Assembly (NCBI GenBank): GCA_050699055.1
Contig: JBOHCT010000109.1
Span: 1-14,294, forward strand
Direction: 5' to 3'
DNA from: JBOHCT01 sp050699055
Lineage (GTDB): Bacteria > Actinomycetota > Actinomycetes > Streptosporangiales > JBOHCT01
DNA: 14,294 nt
The first letter of the stretch is position 1; each line of letters begins with the position of its first letter. The notes beneath the pieces were generated by a model. It was not told the DNA's origin. It saw only the letters and a program-made list of their open reading frames with translations, and ran no database searches. Of the stretch, positions 1 to 6,815 are shown piece after piece. A program made the position numbers and the translations under genes.

Positions 1-1
1 C

Positions 2-760
2 CCCACAACAGCCGTAACCCATAGTGACCGCCGCCCGCCGTCCCAGCGACACCAAACTCGGCGTTCTCAATGTCAACCAGCGAGGCGGCCTACACGGGCC
101 ATCGCCGCCGCCCGTCGAGGCCGTGACGAACTCCAGCATGCGACCGTTGTTGGCTCCCTGTCGTGGGTGTGGCTCAACCAAGGCCGGTTCGCGGACGCGG
201 TGTGGGCGTCCACCCGTGCGGCAGAGCGCATCGAGCCCCGCTTCAGCACTGTCCGGCCGGAGCAACTGTCGGTGTGGGGGAGTCTGCTGCTGACAGGCTT
301 GGCGGCGGCCGCGGCCGGCGGCCGGGTGGATGACGCCCGCGAGTTGCTGTCGATGGCGGGCGCGGCGTCCGCCAGGTTGGGTGCGGACCGCGATGACTAT
401 CAGACCGCCTTTGGCCCCGCACAAGTAGCGATGCAGGCGGTGCACGCCTCCGTCGTCCTGGGTCGACCTGGCGAGGCCTTGGCCGGGGCAGCCCGCGTAC
501 GCAGGGAGGTACTGCCGACGGCCGCACACGGGCGACATCTTCTCGACGTCGCTCAGGCAGAGGTCGACGTGCGTCGTGACGCTCACGCCTTGGAGACGCT
601 GCTCATGGCCGAACGGCTGTCTCCTGAGTGGATGCGACACCAGGTGCCTGCCCGTGAGCTCGTGCGCACGCTTGCAGAGCGTCGTCGGCGGATCCCCGAC
701 GGGCTTCGCGGTCTCGCGGCGCGCCTCGCCGTCAATGAGGACGGCATGTCCCAGGGGTAG
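2..760 (+). CDS. XRE-type regulator with TPR-like repeats, C-terminal part (5' partial)
   Basis: The frame is open from the left edge to the TAG at 758-760, so the start lies outside the window or has been lost. From about base 125 onward the translation looks like the helical, TPR-like C-terminal half of the roughly 400-residue actinobacterial XRE-family regulators. Diagnostic pieces are WVWLNQGRFADAV, a segment with YQTAFGPAQVAMQAVHASV, then HLLDVAQAEVD and ERLSPEWMRHQVPARELVRTL near the end. Alternating Ala/Leu/Arg helices run throughout. No helix-turn-helix is present in the window, so DNA binding cannot be confirmed. The first ~40 codons in this frame (Arg/Pro-rich) do not look like the family, while a piece in another frame near 75-100 (STSEAAYTGH) looks more protein-like, so an indel or rearrangement near the left end is possible. 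The class is fairly sure; the intactness of the gene is not. Confidence 0.6.
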   Translation, partial: PTTAVTHSDRRPPSQRHQTRRSQCQPARRPTRAIAAARRGRDELQHATVVGSLSWVWLNQGRFADAVWASTRAAERIEPRFSTVRPEQLSVWGSLLLTGLAAAAAGGRVDDARELLSMAGAASARLGADRDDYQTAFGPAQVAMQAVHASVVLGRPGEALAGAARVRREVLPTAAHGRHLLDVAQAEVDVRRDAHALETLLMAERLSPEWMRHQVPARELVRTLAERRRRIPDGLRGLAARLAVNEDGMSQG

Positions 761-881
761 GCGGCTCCCGTGAAAACGGGGACAGTGTGCCCTTCGACCA
801 GTCCTTCTGGGCTTCCTAGTGTCTCGCAGCGACGGTGCGCAGCGCCGTCATCATCGCCTGAACCTGTGAGGAGAGACACTG

Positions 882-1121
882 ATGCCCCAAGACGAGAGGC
901 CGCCGCGCTCGCTGGCGCCGTGGGCACGGGCGGACGACGCCGTACGGGAACTGCGCCTCGCTTTGGCCCAGTGGCGCGGCCGCGAAGCTGCGCGATCTGT
1001 CCGTTGGTATCAGCGTGGCGTCGGTGGGGAGCCGTCCGAAGAGGTCGTGAGCCTCGCGCTGACGGTAGGCGAAGCCGAGGCGCTCGCGCGGCTCCTGGTC
1101 GCGCCAGCGCCTCCCAAGTGA
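882..1121 (+). CDS. small hypothetical protein (79 aa)
   Basis: An ATG at 882 follows a good ribosome binding site (GAGGAGAG, about 868-875, six bases upstream), and the frame ends with TGA at 1119-1121. The 79-residue product is soluble, with no signal peptide or membrane segment. It has an Arg/Ala-rich helical N-terminal half and a C-terminal half with VRWYQRGVGGEPSEE and a Leu/Ala helix (SLALTVGEAEALARLL). I do not recognise a named family. It lies 120 bases downstream of the regulator fragment, where Streptomyces-type genomes often carry small accessory genes, but that gives no function. The start is supported mainly by the ribosome binding site. Confidence 0.6.
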   Translation: MPQDERPPRSLAPWARADDAVRELRLALAQWRGREAARSVRWYQRGVGGEPSEEVVSLALTVGEAEALARLLVAPAPPK

Positions 1122-1221
1122 GTACCTCCGGAACCGGGCCGCGTCACGTTCAACCGTGTCCGGGTGGAGGCAAAGCCGATGCCGTCGCCCAGCGTGAGTT
1201 GACACCGCTCCTACTCGGGTC

Positions 1222-1226
1222 GAGGG
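1222..1226 (+). promoter_or_regulatory. ribosome binding site fixing the PEP mutase-family start
   Basis: GAGGG at 1222-1226 lies eight bases before the GTG at 1235. The frame stays open for hundreds of bases upstream, but that extension (Arg/Pro/Ser-rich) resembles no family member. This site and the family length favour 1235 over the GTG at 1226 and over far upstream starts. Confidence 0.55.
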
Positions 1227-1234
1227 TGACGCTT

Positions 1235-2125
1235 GTGGCGGACTTCCTCGCTGAGCGCCCAGCCGCACGACGGCGGTTCCGGGACATGCTCGAAGGCGAC
1301 GCGCCGATCGTCGCCCCCGGTGCGTACGACGCGTTGTCCGCGCGGCTCATCGAGGCGGGCGGGTTCCCCACGGTCTACATGACGGGCTTCGGCACGACCG
1401 CGTCGCTGATCGGACGGCCAGACATCGGGCTGCTGACGGAGACCGAGATGGTCGGCAACGCCCGCCGCATCGTCCAGGCGGTCGACGTGCCGGTCGTGTC
1501 CGACGCGGACACGGGTTACGGCAACCAGCTCAACGTGATCCGCGCGGTCAGGGACTTCGAGGGGGCGGGGGTCGCCGCCATCCATGTCGAAGACCAAGTC
1601 ATGCCGAAGAAGTGCGGGCACATGAGCGGCAAGGCGGTCGTCCCCGCCGACGAGATGGCCGGCAAGCTCCGCGCCGCCGTGGCCGCCCGTACGGACCCCG
1701 ACCTCGTGATCATCGCACGCACCGACGCGCGGGCGGTGGAGGGACTCGACGCCGCCATCGAGCGGGCACGGCGTTACCGGGGGGCCGGCGCCGACATGCT
1801 GTTCGTCGAGGCCCCGCGGTCGGAGAATGAGATCGAGACGATCGCGAAGGCGTTCCCCGACGTCCCGCTCGCCTTCAACTGGGCCGAAGGCGGGCGCACC
1901 CCTCCCATCGCGCTCGAACGGCTCGCCGAGCTCGGCTTCCGGCTCGTACTCTTCCCCATCGGAGCGCTGCTGGCGGCTACGGCCGGCGTGCGCGAGCTGC
2001 TGGAGCGCCTGCACGCCGACGGCACGCCCGCGGGCCACCTCGACCGCCTGCCGCGCTTCGACGAGTTCCTCGACCTCATCGGATTGCCCGAGGTCCGGCG
2101 GATCGAGGAGCGGTTCAAGGCGTAG
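1235..2125 (+). CDS. isocitrate lyase/phosphoenolpyruvate mutase family protein
   Basis: The predicted 296-residue protein is the usual length for this family of Mg-dependent (beta/alpha)8 C-C or P-C bond enzymes (2-methylisocitrate lyase, dimethylmalate lyase, oxaloacetate decarboxylase, carboxyphosphonoenolpyruvate mutase). Visible hallmarks are APGAYDALSARLIE (residues 28-40), the metal-binding DADTGYG (90-96), HVEDQ (118-121 region), the active-site loop KKCGH (125-129) with its cysteine, IIARTDA (159-165), and FNWAEGG (214-220). The KKCGH cysteine is characteristic of the lyases; PEP mutases proper lack this Cys, so a lyase or decarboxylase role is more likely than C-P bond formation. 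This is inference; the substrate cannot be read off. A GlcG-like gene follows 41 bases downstream in the same direction, probably in the same transcript. The nearby dehydratase and dehydrogenase remnants suggest a sugar-acid or hydroxy-acid pathway. Confidence 0.92.
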   Translation: MADFLAERPAARRRFRDMLEGDAPIVAPGAYDALSARLIEAGGFPTVYMTGFGTTASLIGRPDIGLLTETEMVGNARRIVQAVDVPVVSDADTGYGNQLNVIRAVRDFEGAGVAAIHVEDQVMPKKCGHMSGKAVVPADEMAGKLRAAVAARTDPDLVIIARTDARAVEGLDAAIERARRYRGAGADMLFVEAPRSENEIETIAKAFPDVPLAFNWAEGGRTPPIALERLAELGFRLVLFPIGALLAATAGVRELLERLHADGTPAGHLDRLPRFDEFLDLIGLPEVRRIEERFKA

Positions 2126-2166
2126 GGAACCATCAGCACGGTCGGCAACTCTCTGAAGGGACTGCC

Positions 2167-2592
2167 ATGGCGTCGACGTTCTCCAAGCCCAGCATCAGTA
2201 CCGAGGCGGGGCACCTGATGATCAGCGCCGCGGAGGCAAAGGCCGCGGACATCCGGGTGCCGATGGACATCGCGGTCGTCGACGAGAGCGGTGTGCTCAA
2301 GGCGTTCAGCCGTATGGACGGCGCGCCGCTGCTGTCCGTACAGATCTCCCAGGACAAGGCCTACACCGCTGCGGGCTTCGGCATGTCCACGGACGGGTGG
2401 CACGACTTCATCAAGGATGACCCGCCCCTCGCCTCCGGCGCGCCCGCCGAGGTCGATCGCATCGTGACCTTCGGCGGTGGATATCCGATCACGGTCGGCG
2501 ACGCCATCGTGGGCGCGATCGGGGTGAGCGGTGGCCACTACACCCAGGACATGCAGGTCGCTCGGGCCGGCCTCGAGGCGCTCGAGGGTTGA
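2167..2592 (+). CDS. GlcG/HbpS family protein (heme-binding type, DUF336)
   Basis: The 141-residue protein starts at ATG 2167, with GAAGGG six bases upstream. It has the GlcG/HbpS fold signature: an N-terminal helix with many Ala (AEAKAADIRVPMDIAVVD), the strand-turn DESGVLKAFSRMDGA, a helix with SVQISQDKAYTAAGFGMST, and a Gly-rich C-terminal half (RIVTFGGGYPITV, then VGAIGVSGGHYTQD). HbpS of Streptomyces binds heme outside the cell, while GlcG-type members sit in catabolic operons with an unclear role. No signal peptide is visible here, so a cytosolic GlcG-like role is more likely. It follows the lyase gene closely and probably shares its message. Its stop is followed by a GC-rich hairpin and then the broken end of the convergent epimerase remnant. 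Confidence 0.9.
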   Translation: MASTFSKPSISTEAGHLMISAAEAKAADIRVPMDIAVVDESGVLKAFSRMDGAPLLSVQISQDKAYTAAGFGMSTDGWHDFIKDDPPLASGAPAEVDRIVTFGGGYPITVGDAIVGAIGVSGGHYTQDMQVARAGLEALEG

Positions 2593-2594
2593 GG

Positions 2595-2609
2595 GGCCCG
2601 CTCCGGGCC
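2595..2609. terminator. GC-rich hairpin between convergent gene ends
   Basis: GGCCCG, a three-base loop CTC, then CGGGCC forms a perfect 6-bp stem three bases past the GlcG-like stop codon. There is no T-tract on either side. It could terminate the lyase-GlcG transcript, as GC-rich actinobacterial terminators often lack a U-run, or be incidental in GC-rich DNA. Confidence 0.4.
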
Positions 2610-2619
2610 AGGTGCCTTT

Positions 2620-2925
2620 GCCCTGCACGTTCACGCGCACCGCCAGCGGCGGGTCCTCGTCGGCATCCGGGTGCAGCAGCGACGCGAGATGGATGACCCG
2701 GCTCGCGCCGCCGTCGCGGACCGCGTAGGCGACGTCGCGCAGCGACGAGACGTCGCCGAGCCGGACCCGCACGCGGGAGAGTTCCTCGCCGGTCAGCACC
2801 TCGTTGATGACGTTGGACGGCCGAGGGTCAAGCGTGACGACCTCATGGCCGGCCTGGACCAGGCGGCGCGCCACGTAGGCGCAGATGAACCCGGTCCCTC
2901 CCGTGACCAGCACCCACTCGCTCAT
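2620..2925 (-). pseudogene. NAD-dependent epimerase/dehydratase, N-terminal remnant
   Basis: Starting at ATG 2925 (minus), about 102 codons match the Rossmann N-terminal third of short-chain epimerase/dehydratase proteins: EWVLVTGGTGFICAYVARRL, then HEVVTLDPRP, VRLGDVSSLRDV, RVIHLASLLHPDA and VRVNVQG. After VNVQG, where family members continue with a TxNVLEAA-like helix, the similarity stops and the frame reads into sequence antisense to the lyase and GlcG genes. The catalytic YxxxK and sugar-binding half are therefore gone. The third glycine of the GxxGxxG nucleotide-binding motif is Cys (GGTGFIC), a further sign of relaxed selection. The ATG overlaps the TGA of the upstream dehydrogenase remnant (ATGA, 2922-2925), so the two were once translationally coupled. 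Confidence 0.8.
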
Positions 2926-3433
2926 CGATCCTGCTCCGCGGACAGCGAGCGGTACAGCTTGTACAGCGCCGCGGTGTCCTCACTCGGCCAGCGCCCGTTC
3001 GCGATCGTGTTGAGCTGGTCGACGCATCCGGCGGGCCGCCCACGGGAAGGGTCCATCCGCCGCACCGCTCCGGACGACCGAGGACCGGCGCGTCGAGGTA
3101 GGTTACGCCGTGCTCGCTCAACGTCTCGTGGGCGGCCCGGGCGGTGCCGGGGTCGATGGTGCTCATGTCGACGACCGCGGGCCCCTGTGCGCGTCGTCCT
3201 CAGGGCATCGTCTACGACCCCTGCGACCTCTGGCGGACCTGGAAGGGACAGGACGACCACCCCGACGTCCTGGACGGCCGCCTCGGCGGTGTCGCAGGTG
3301 AGGACCCCGGCTTCACTGGCGGACCTCCTCGCGGCGGCGATCGGGTCGTAGCCGGTGACGCTGAGCCCTGCGGCGGCAAGCCGCGCAGCAGCCCATGGTC
3401 CCGAGGGCCCAATACGGCAACACATTCGTCCAC
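2922..3433 (-). pseudogene. 3-hydroxyisobutyrate dehydrogenase-like gene, frameshifted and internally deleted
   Basis: Read on the minus strand, family sequence is scattered over three frames. VAVLG sits in one frame; removing one C near 3406-3410 restores the nucleotide-binding GLGTMG. Another indel near 3391-3394 is needed to reach AAARLAAAGLSVTGYDP, which continues through LTCDTAEAAVQDVGVVVLSLPGPPEVAGVV. An indel near 3177-3185 leads to VVDMSTIDPGTARAAHETL and YLDAPVLGRP. After TLPVGG (about 3035) roughly 350 bases expected for the catalytic C-terminal domain are missing. A short tail, DTAALYKLYRSLSAEQDR, then ends at TGA 2922-2924. Family members are near 290 residues. Related enzymes reduce tartronate semialdehyde or oxidise 3-hydroxyisobutyrate. 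The 5' end abuts the regulator fragment of the next feature. Some of the single-base indels could be sequencing errors, but the large deletion is unlikely to be. Confidence 0.75.
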
Positions 3434-3444
3434 GAGGAGAAACC

Positions 3445-3900
3445 CAGCTCGCGACCCTCTATGAGGTGCGCGAGGTCCTCGAGGGGCTGGCGACGAGGCT
3501 GGCGGTCGAGAACACCGGCCGACGTCTCGTCGACCGCTTGGCGGAGGTGATGGCCGAACATGAGGACGCGGTTGACGCGCGGGACCACGCTCGGCACGTC
3601 GAGGCCGACACCCGTTTCCACCGGCTCATCCGCCACGCCGGGGCCAACCCGGAGGTCGTACGGTTGCTCGACGACATCCAGACCCGCGTACGACTGGCGA
3701 TGCGGACCACGGCGGTGACTGGGGGTCCGCGCCGCGCGCTGGAGGACCACCGTGCGATCTTCGCCGTGATCCGTTCGGCCGACCCCACCGTGGCCGAACG
3801 GGAGGCGCGGCGGCATGTCGCGCGCCTGCGGGGCGTCCTGCTGGCCCGGGCCGCAGCGGCCGAGACATCCGCCGCGGCCGTCCCGGGCGCGCAGAGGTAG
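3445..3900 (+). pseudogene. GntR/FadR-type regulator, FCD domain only (DNA-binding domain lost)
   Basis: From about 3445 the frame encodes a clear FCD (FadR C-terminal) effector domain: LATLYEVREVLEGLATRLAV, a helix with MAEHEDAVDARDHARHVE, then DTRFHRLI, NPEVVRLLDDIQTRVRL, and a last helix pair with EDHRAIFAVI and EREARRHVARLRGVLL. The metal-site residues of FCD proteins are visible: Asp and His in DTRFHR, and His in EDH and in RRHVARL. The winged-helix half (about 70 residues) that should precede LYEVREVLE is absent. Immediately upstream lies the start of the oppositely oriented dehydrogenase remnant, so a deletion or inversion joined them. No convincing start codon or ribosome binding site precedes the FCD part. 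It probably once controlled the neighbouring catabolic genes. If made, the fragment would bind ligand but not DNA. Confidence 0.8.
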
Positions 3901-3990
3901 AGATCGGAACTCGTCGAGTAGCGGGCGCGGGCCCCGACGTCGCACGTACCCGGTCGCGTCGGTCGGCGCCAGAAGGTCGGAGGGAGGCCG

Positions 3991-5189
3991 GTGGTGAGGA
4001 TCGCAGCCGTCCGCTGCGTCGAGTACAGGGGAACGATGGACCATCGGGACGCCTTCTGGGAGGAACGGCTGATCCGTCCGGTCGACGTCTACCCGCGGTT
4101 CCGGGAGGAGGGACCAGAGCCCCTCCCACGGGTGGGCCTGGACGCCTATCGGCTGGCCTCGACGTTCGTGCACATCGAGACCGACGAGGGTGAGTCGGGC
4201 ACCGGGGGACCCATCACGCGGGAGCAGGCGCATCTGATCGAGACGACGATGGCTGCGCTGTTGGTCGGCGAGGATCCGCTGGCCACCGAGCGGCTGTGGG
4301 ACATCATGTACCGCTACTGCGTGCACGGTCGCAAGGGTGTGGAGATGATGACGATCAGCGCGCTCGACTGCGCGCTGTGGGATCTCAAGGGGCGCCGCTT
4401 CGGCGTCCCCGTCCATGTGCTGCTCGGCGGGCCGACGCGGGACTCGATCCCTGCCTACGCCTCGGCCCTCGGCTACTCGCTGACCCCGGCCGTGTCCGCG
4501 AGCGGGCCCTCGAGCTCTCCCGCGAGGGATTCGGCGGGACCAAGTGGTTCCCCCGTTACGGGCCGGCTGACGGTAGGGCAGGCGTGGAGCACAACGTGGA
4601 CCTGGTCCGTACGCTACGCGAGGCGCTCGGCCCCGACATGGACATCATGGTGGACGCGTGGAGCTCGTGGGACGTGCCGTACACGCTGCGGATGGCCGAG
4701 CGGCTGGCAGAGTACCGGGTGCGCTGGATCGAGGAGCCGGTGCTGGCCGACAGGCGGGAGTCCTACGCGGAGATCGTCCGGCGGATAGGCGGCGGCATCA
4801 TGGTCGCGGGCGGTGAGCACGAGTACACCCGCTGGGGCTTCCATCAGCTGATGCGGGCACGCGCGATGGACGTGTACCAGCCAGACACCTACTGGGCGGG
4901 CGGCATCAGCGAGATGTGCAAGATCGCGGCGCTGGCCAGCGCCTACGACGTTCAGCTGATTCCGCACGGCCACTCCGTGCCCGCCAACGCGCACCTCAGC
5001 TTCGCCCTGCCGGCCACGCTTACGCCGATGCTCGAGTACCTCCTGAAGTGGAACGTCATCCACCAGTGGTTCCTCAAGAATCCGGTGAGCCCGGTGGACG
5101 GACGGGTCACCCCGTCACCAGAGCCCGGCCTCGGGATGGATCTGGACGGGGACAAGATTGAAAGCCGTCGCGAGGTCCGGTTCGGGTGA
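3991..5189 (+). pseudogene. mandelate racemase/MLE family sugar-acid dehydratase (rhamnonate dehydratase-like), one frameshift
   Basis: GGAGGGAGG at 3979-3987 precedes GTG codons at 3991 and 3994; either could start the gene. The first frame runs to about 4481 (HIETDEGESGTGGPITREQAH, then TISALDCALWDLKGR, VHVLLGG, YASALGYSL). The rest, DPGRVRERALELSREGF onward, is in another frame. Adding one base after CT at 4480-4481 joins them as SLDPGRV and gives 399 residues, the length of L-rhamnonate dehydratase. Restored catalytic features: Lys185 in TKWFPRYGPADG, metal ligands Asp222 (VDAWSSWD), Glu248 or 249 (WIEEP) and Glu276 (GGEHEYTRWGF), and His326/328 in PHGHS. KWFPRYGP and GEHEYTRWGF favour an aldonic-acid dehydratase over a racemase. 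The loss of a single base means this may be a recent pseudogene or a sequencing error. Confidence 0.8.
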
Positions 5190-5229
5190 CCACGGCAGCT
5201 CGTCCAGCGTCGAGGCGGCGGCAGCGAGG

Positions 5230-6549
5230 CTAGCTCGGGGCCGGCTGCGTTTGACTGGACCGGGGGTGTCGAGCGGTGCCGACGGGCGCAGCACCGTGGC
5301 ACGACCTCGCCAGGTGTTCCTCGATGGCGGCCACCGCTCGCTCGACCCCGTCCTCGGCCCTCAGCTCACTTCCGAGACGTGCGGCACCCTCGCGAAGCCG
5401 CGGATCCTCGCACGCCCGGGTGATCGCGGGGGCGAGCCGCTGCGTCGACAACAGGCGGCGGGGTAGGGGCTCCGTCCCCGCCTCGAGGGCCCGCAGCCGT
5501 GCCGCCCAAAATGGCTGGTCGGCGAAGAACGGAACGGGCGTGCTCGGCACCCCGGCGCGCAATGCCGCTGCCGTCGTCCCTGCGCCTCCGTGGTGGACAA
5601 CCGCCGCCGCGCGTGGGAACAGCCACTCGTAAGGGGCGTACCGCACATGGCAAACGGTGTCCTCGTCGGGGGCCGGGAAGGTCGCGCCGACCACGACGCC
5701 GCGGCGCCCCGCCCGCCGCAGCGCCCCGGCCGCGGCTCGACCGAGCCTGGCCGGGTCCGATGCGGCCATGGAACCGAACGTGACCACCACCGGTGGCTCC
5801 CCCTGGTCCAGGAAACGCTCGAGTTCGGGTGGCGGCCGCCAGTCCGCGGTCGCGGGCGGGAACCAGTATCCCGTGATGTGCAGGTGCGGACCCCAGTCAA
5901 CGGGCCGGGGGACCACCGCCTCGCTGAACCCGTAGACGACCGGACGACGCTCGGCATGCCAACGCCCCAGTGGCGTCGCCCAGCGGATCGGGGGCAGGCC
6001 GAGTTCCGCGCGCGCCTGATTACCCGCGTGCTGAAAAGGTCGCCAGGACAGCTGCTCCAGCATCAGGTGGGTGGCGAGGTTGTAGGGGCCCCGCAGGATC
6101 GGCGCCTCGGGAAACCCCACAGCGGGGAAGGTACTGGTCCGGCTCTTCGGCCACAGCGAGAGCATGATTCCCGGCACCCCCAGGCGCTGGGGGACATCGC
6201 CGACGCCCGCGAGCGGGGTGAACAGGATCGCGTCTGTGTCGGTCAGCGCACCCTCCGCCGCACGGGCGAGACCGCGGGCAACCGGCGTCAGGATTTGCCG
6301 CAGCCGGCACGCCTGGCCCTGGATCCCACCCCTCTCGCTCATCATGCGGCGCCCCTGGGTCTCCTGTACGACCTCAGTGGCGTGCGGCCCGACCGGCACG
6401 CATTCGAGCCCAGCGGAGTCCGCCATGCTCGCGAAGTCGGGGGAGGTGACCACCCGGACTCGGTGGCCGGCCCGGCGCAGGCCGCTCCCCAAGGCGACCA
6501 CGGGTTCAACATCCCCCCGCAATCCGACGGCGAGAACCGTCAGACGCAT
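5230..6549 (-). CDS. GT1-family glycosyltransferase (macrolide/sterol type, MGT-like)
   Basis: The gene starts at ATG 6549 with AGGAGG four bases upstream; a GTG one codon earlier is too close to that site. About 439 residues match GT-B fold glycosyltransferases of the UGT, MGT and sterol glucosyltransferase group. The N-terminal acceptor domain opens with MRLTVLAVGLRGDVEPVVAL and GLRRAGHRVRVVTSPDF. The C-terminal donor domain has VVTFGSMAASDP (about 257-266) and the nucleotide-sugar motif HHGGAGTTAAALRAGVPSTP (319-338), with PFFADQPFWAARL following. The two His plus GGAGTT are typical donor-phosphate contacts. The acceptor is unknown; such enzymes modify macrolides, sterols, hopanoids, polyphenols or other lipids. 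No biosynthetic cluster or sugar-nucleotide genes lie nearby, so it stands alone. It converges on the dehydratase gene with a 40-base gap and diverges from the sigma factor gene. Confidence 0.92.
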   Translation of the reverse strand: MRLTVLAVGLRGDVEPVVALGSGLRRAGHRVRVVTSPDFASMADSAGLECVPVGPHATEVVQETQGRRMMSERGGIQGQACRLRQILTPVARGLARAAEGALTDTDAILFTPLAGVGDVPQRLGVPGIMLSLWPKSRTSTFPAVGFPEAPILRGPYNLATHLMLEQLSWRPFQHAGNQARAELGLPPIRWATPLGRWHAERRPVVYGFSEAVVPRPVDWGPHLHITGYWFPPATADWRPPPELERFLDQGEPPVVVTFGSMAASDPARLGRAAAGALRRAGRRGVVVGATFPAPDEDTVCHVRYAPYEWLFPRAAAVVHHGGAGTTAAALRAGVPSTPVPFFADQPFWAARLRALEAGTEPLPRRLLSTQRLAPAITRACEDPRLREGAARLGSELRAEDGVERAVAAIEEHLARSCHGAAPVGTARHPRSSQTQPAPS

Positions 6550-6815
6550 CACGCCTCCTGCGTACCGCTGTCGTTATCGATGGTGCTCACCGTAGGCGCC
6601 TCGCCGGCGTACCCGGAACGGCCCGGAGGCCTGAGCGCCGCGGTGAGGCCCGTGGTGGTGCCTACCCTCCGGGATGAACACTCTCACCCCGTACTGTTCG
6701 GTGTTCGAGATGTGGCCGACGGTCGCCTCAGGCGAGTGTCGGTGCGGCCCCGTACGATGGTCCTTCATGCAGGCTTTCGTTGTGTTTGTGCCGAAGATCG
6801 ACAGGGGTGGCCCTG
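6550..6815. promoter_or_regulatory. divergent intergenic region of glycosyltransferase and sigma factor genes
   Basis: These 266 bases separate two divergent starts, so promoters for both genes should lie here. A TACGAT hexamer at 6754-6759 is a possible plus-strand -10 element, but I see no good -35 partner. A small perfect inverted repeat, CGCCT-C-AGGCG, lies at 6724-6734 and could be an operator. Nothing else stands out. Confidence 0.3.

Noticed and set aside
1199..1204. TTGACA as a -35 element before the lyase gene
   Set aside because: No acceptable -10 hexamer is found 16-19 bases downstream; the sequence there is GC-rich and runs into the ribosome binding site.
770..1234. Upstream extension of the lyase frame to an ATG at 770
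   Set aside because: The extra 155 residues are Arg/Pro/Ser-rich, overlap the small gene at 882-1121 and do not match the family. GTG 1235 has a ribosome binding site and gives the normal length.
1211..2038. Long minus-strand open frame across the lyase gene
   Set aside because: It mirrors the codon bias of the plus-strand gene, and its translation is His/Arg/Asp-rich without motifs.
3313..4416. Minus-strand open frame of about 367 codons
   Set aside because: It lies antisense to the FCD domain and the dehydratase, both of which have clear family sequence; the translation has none.
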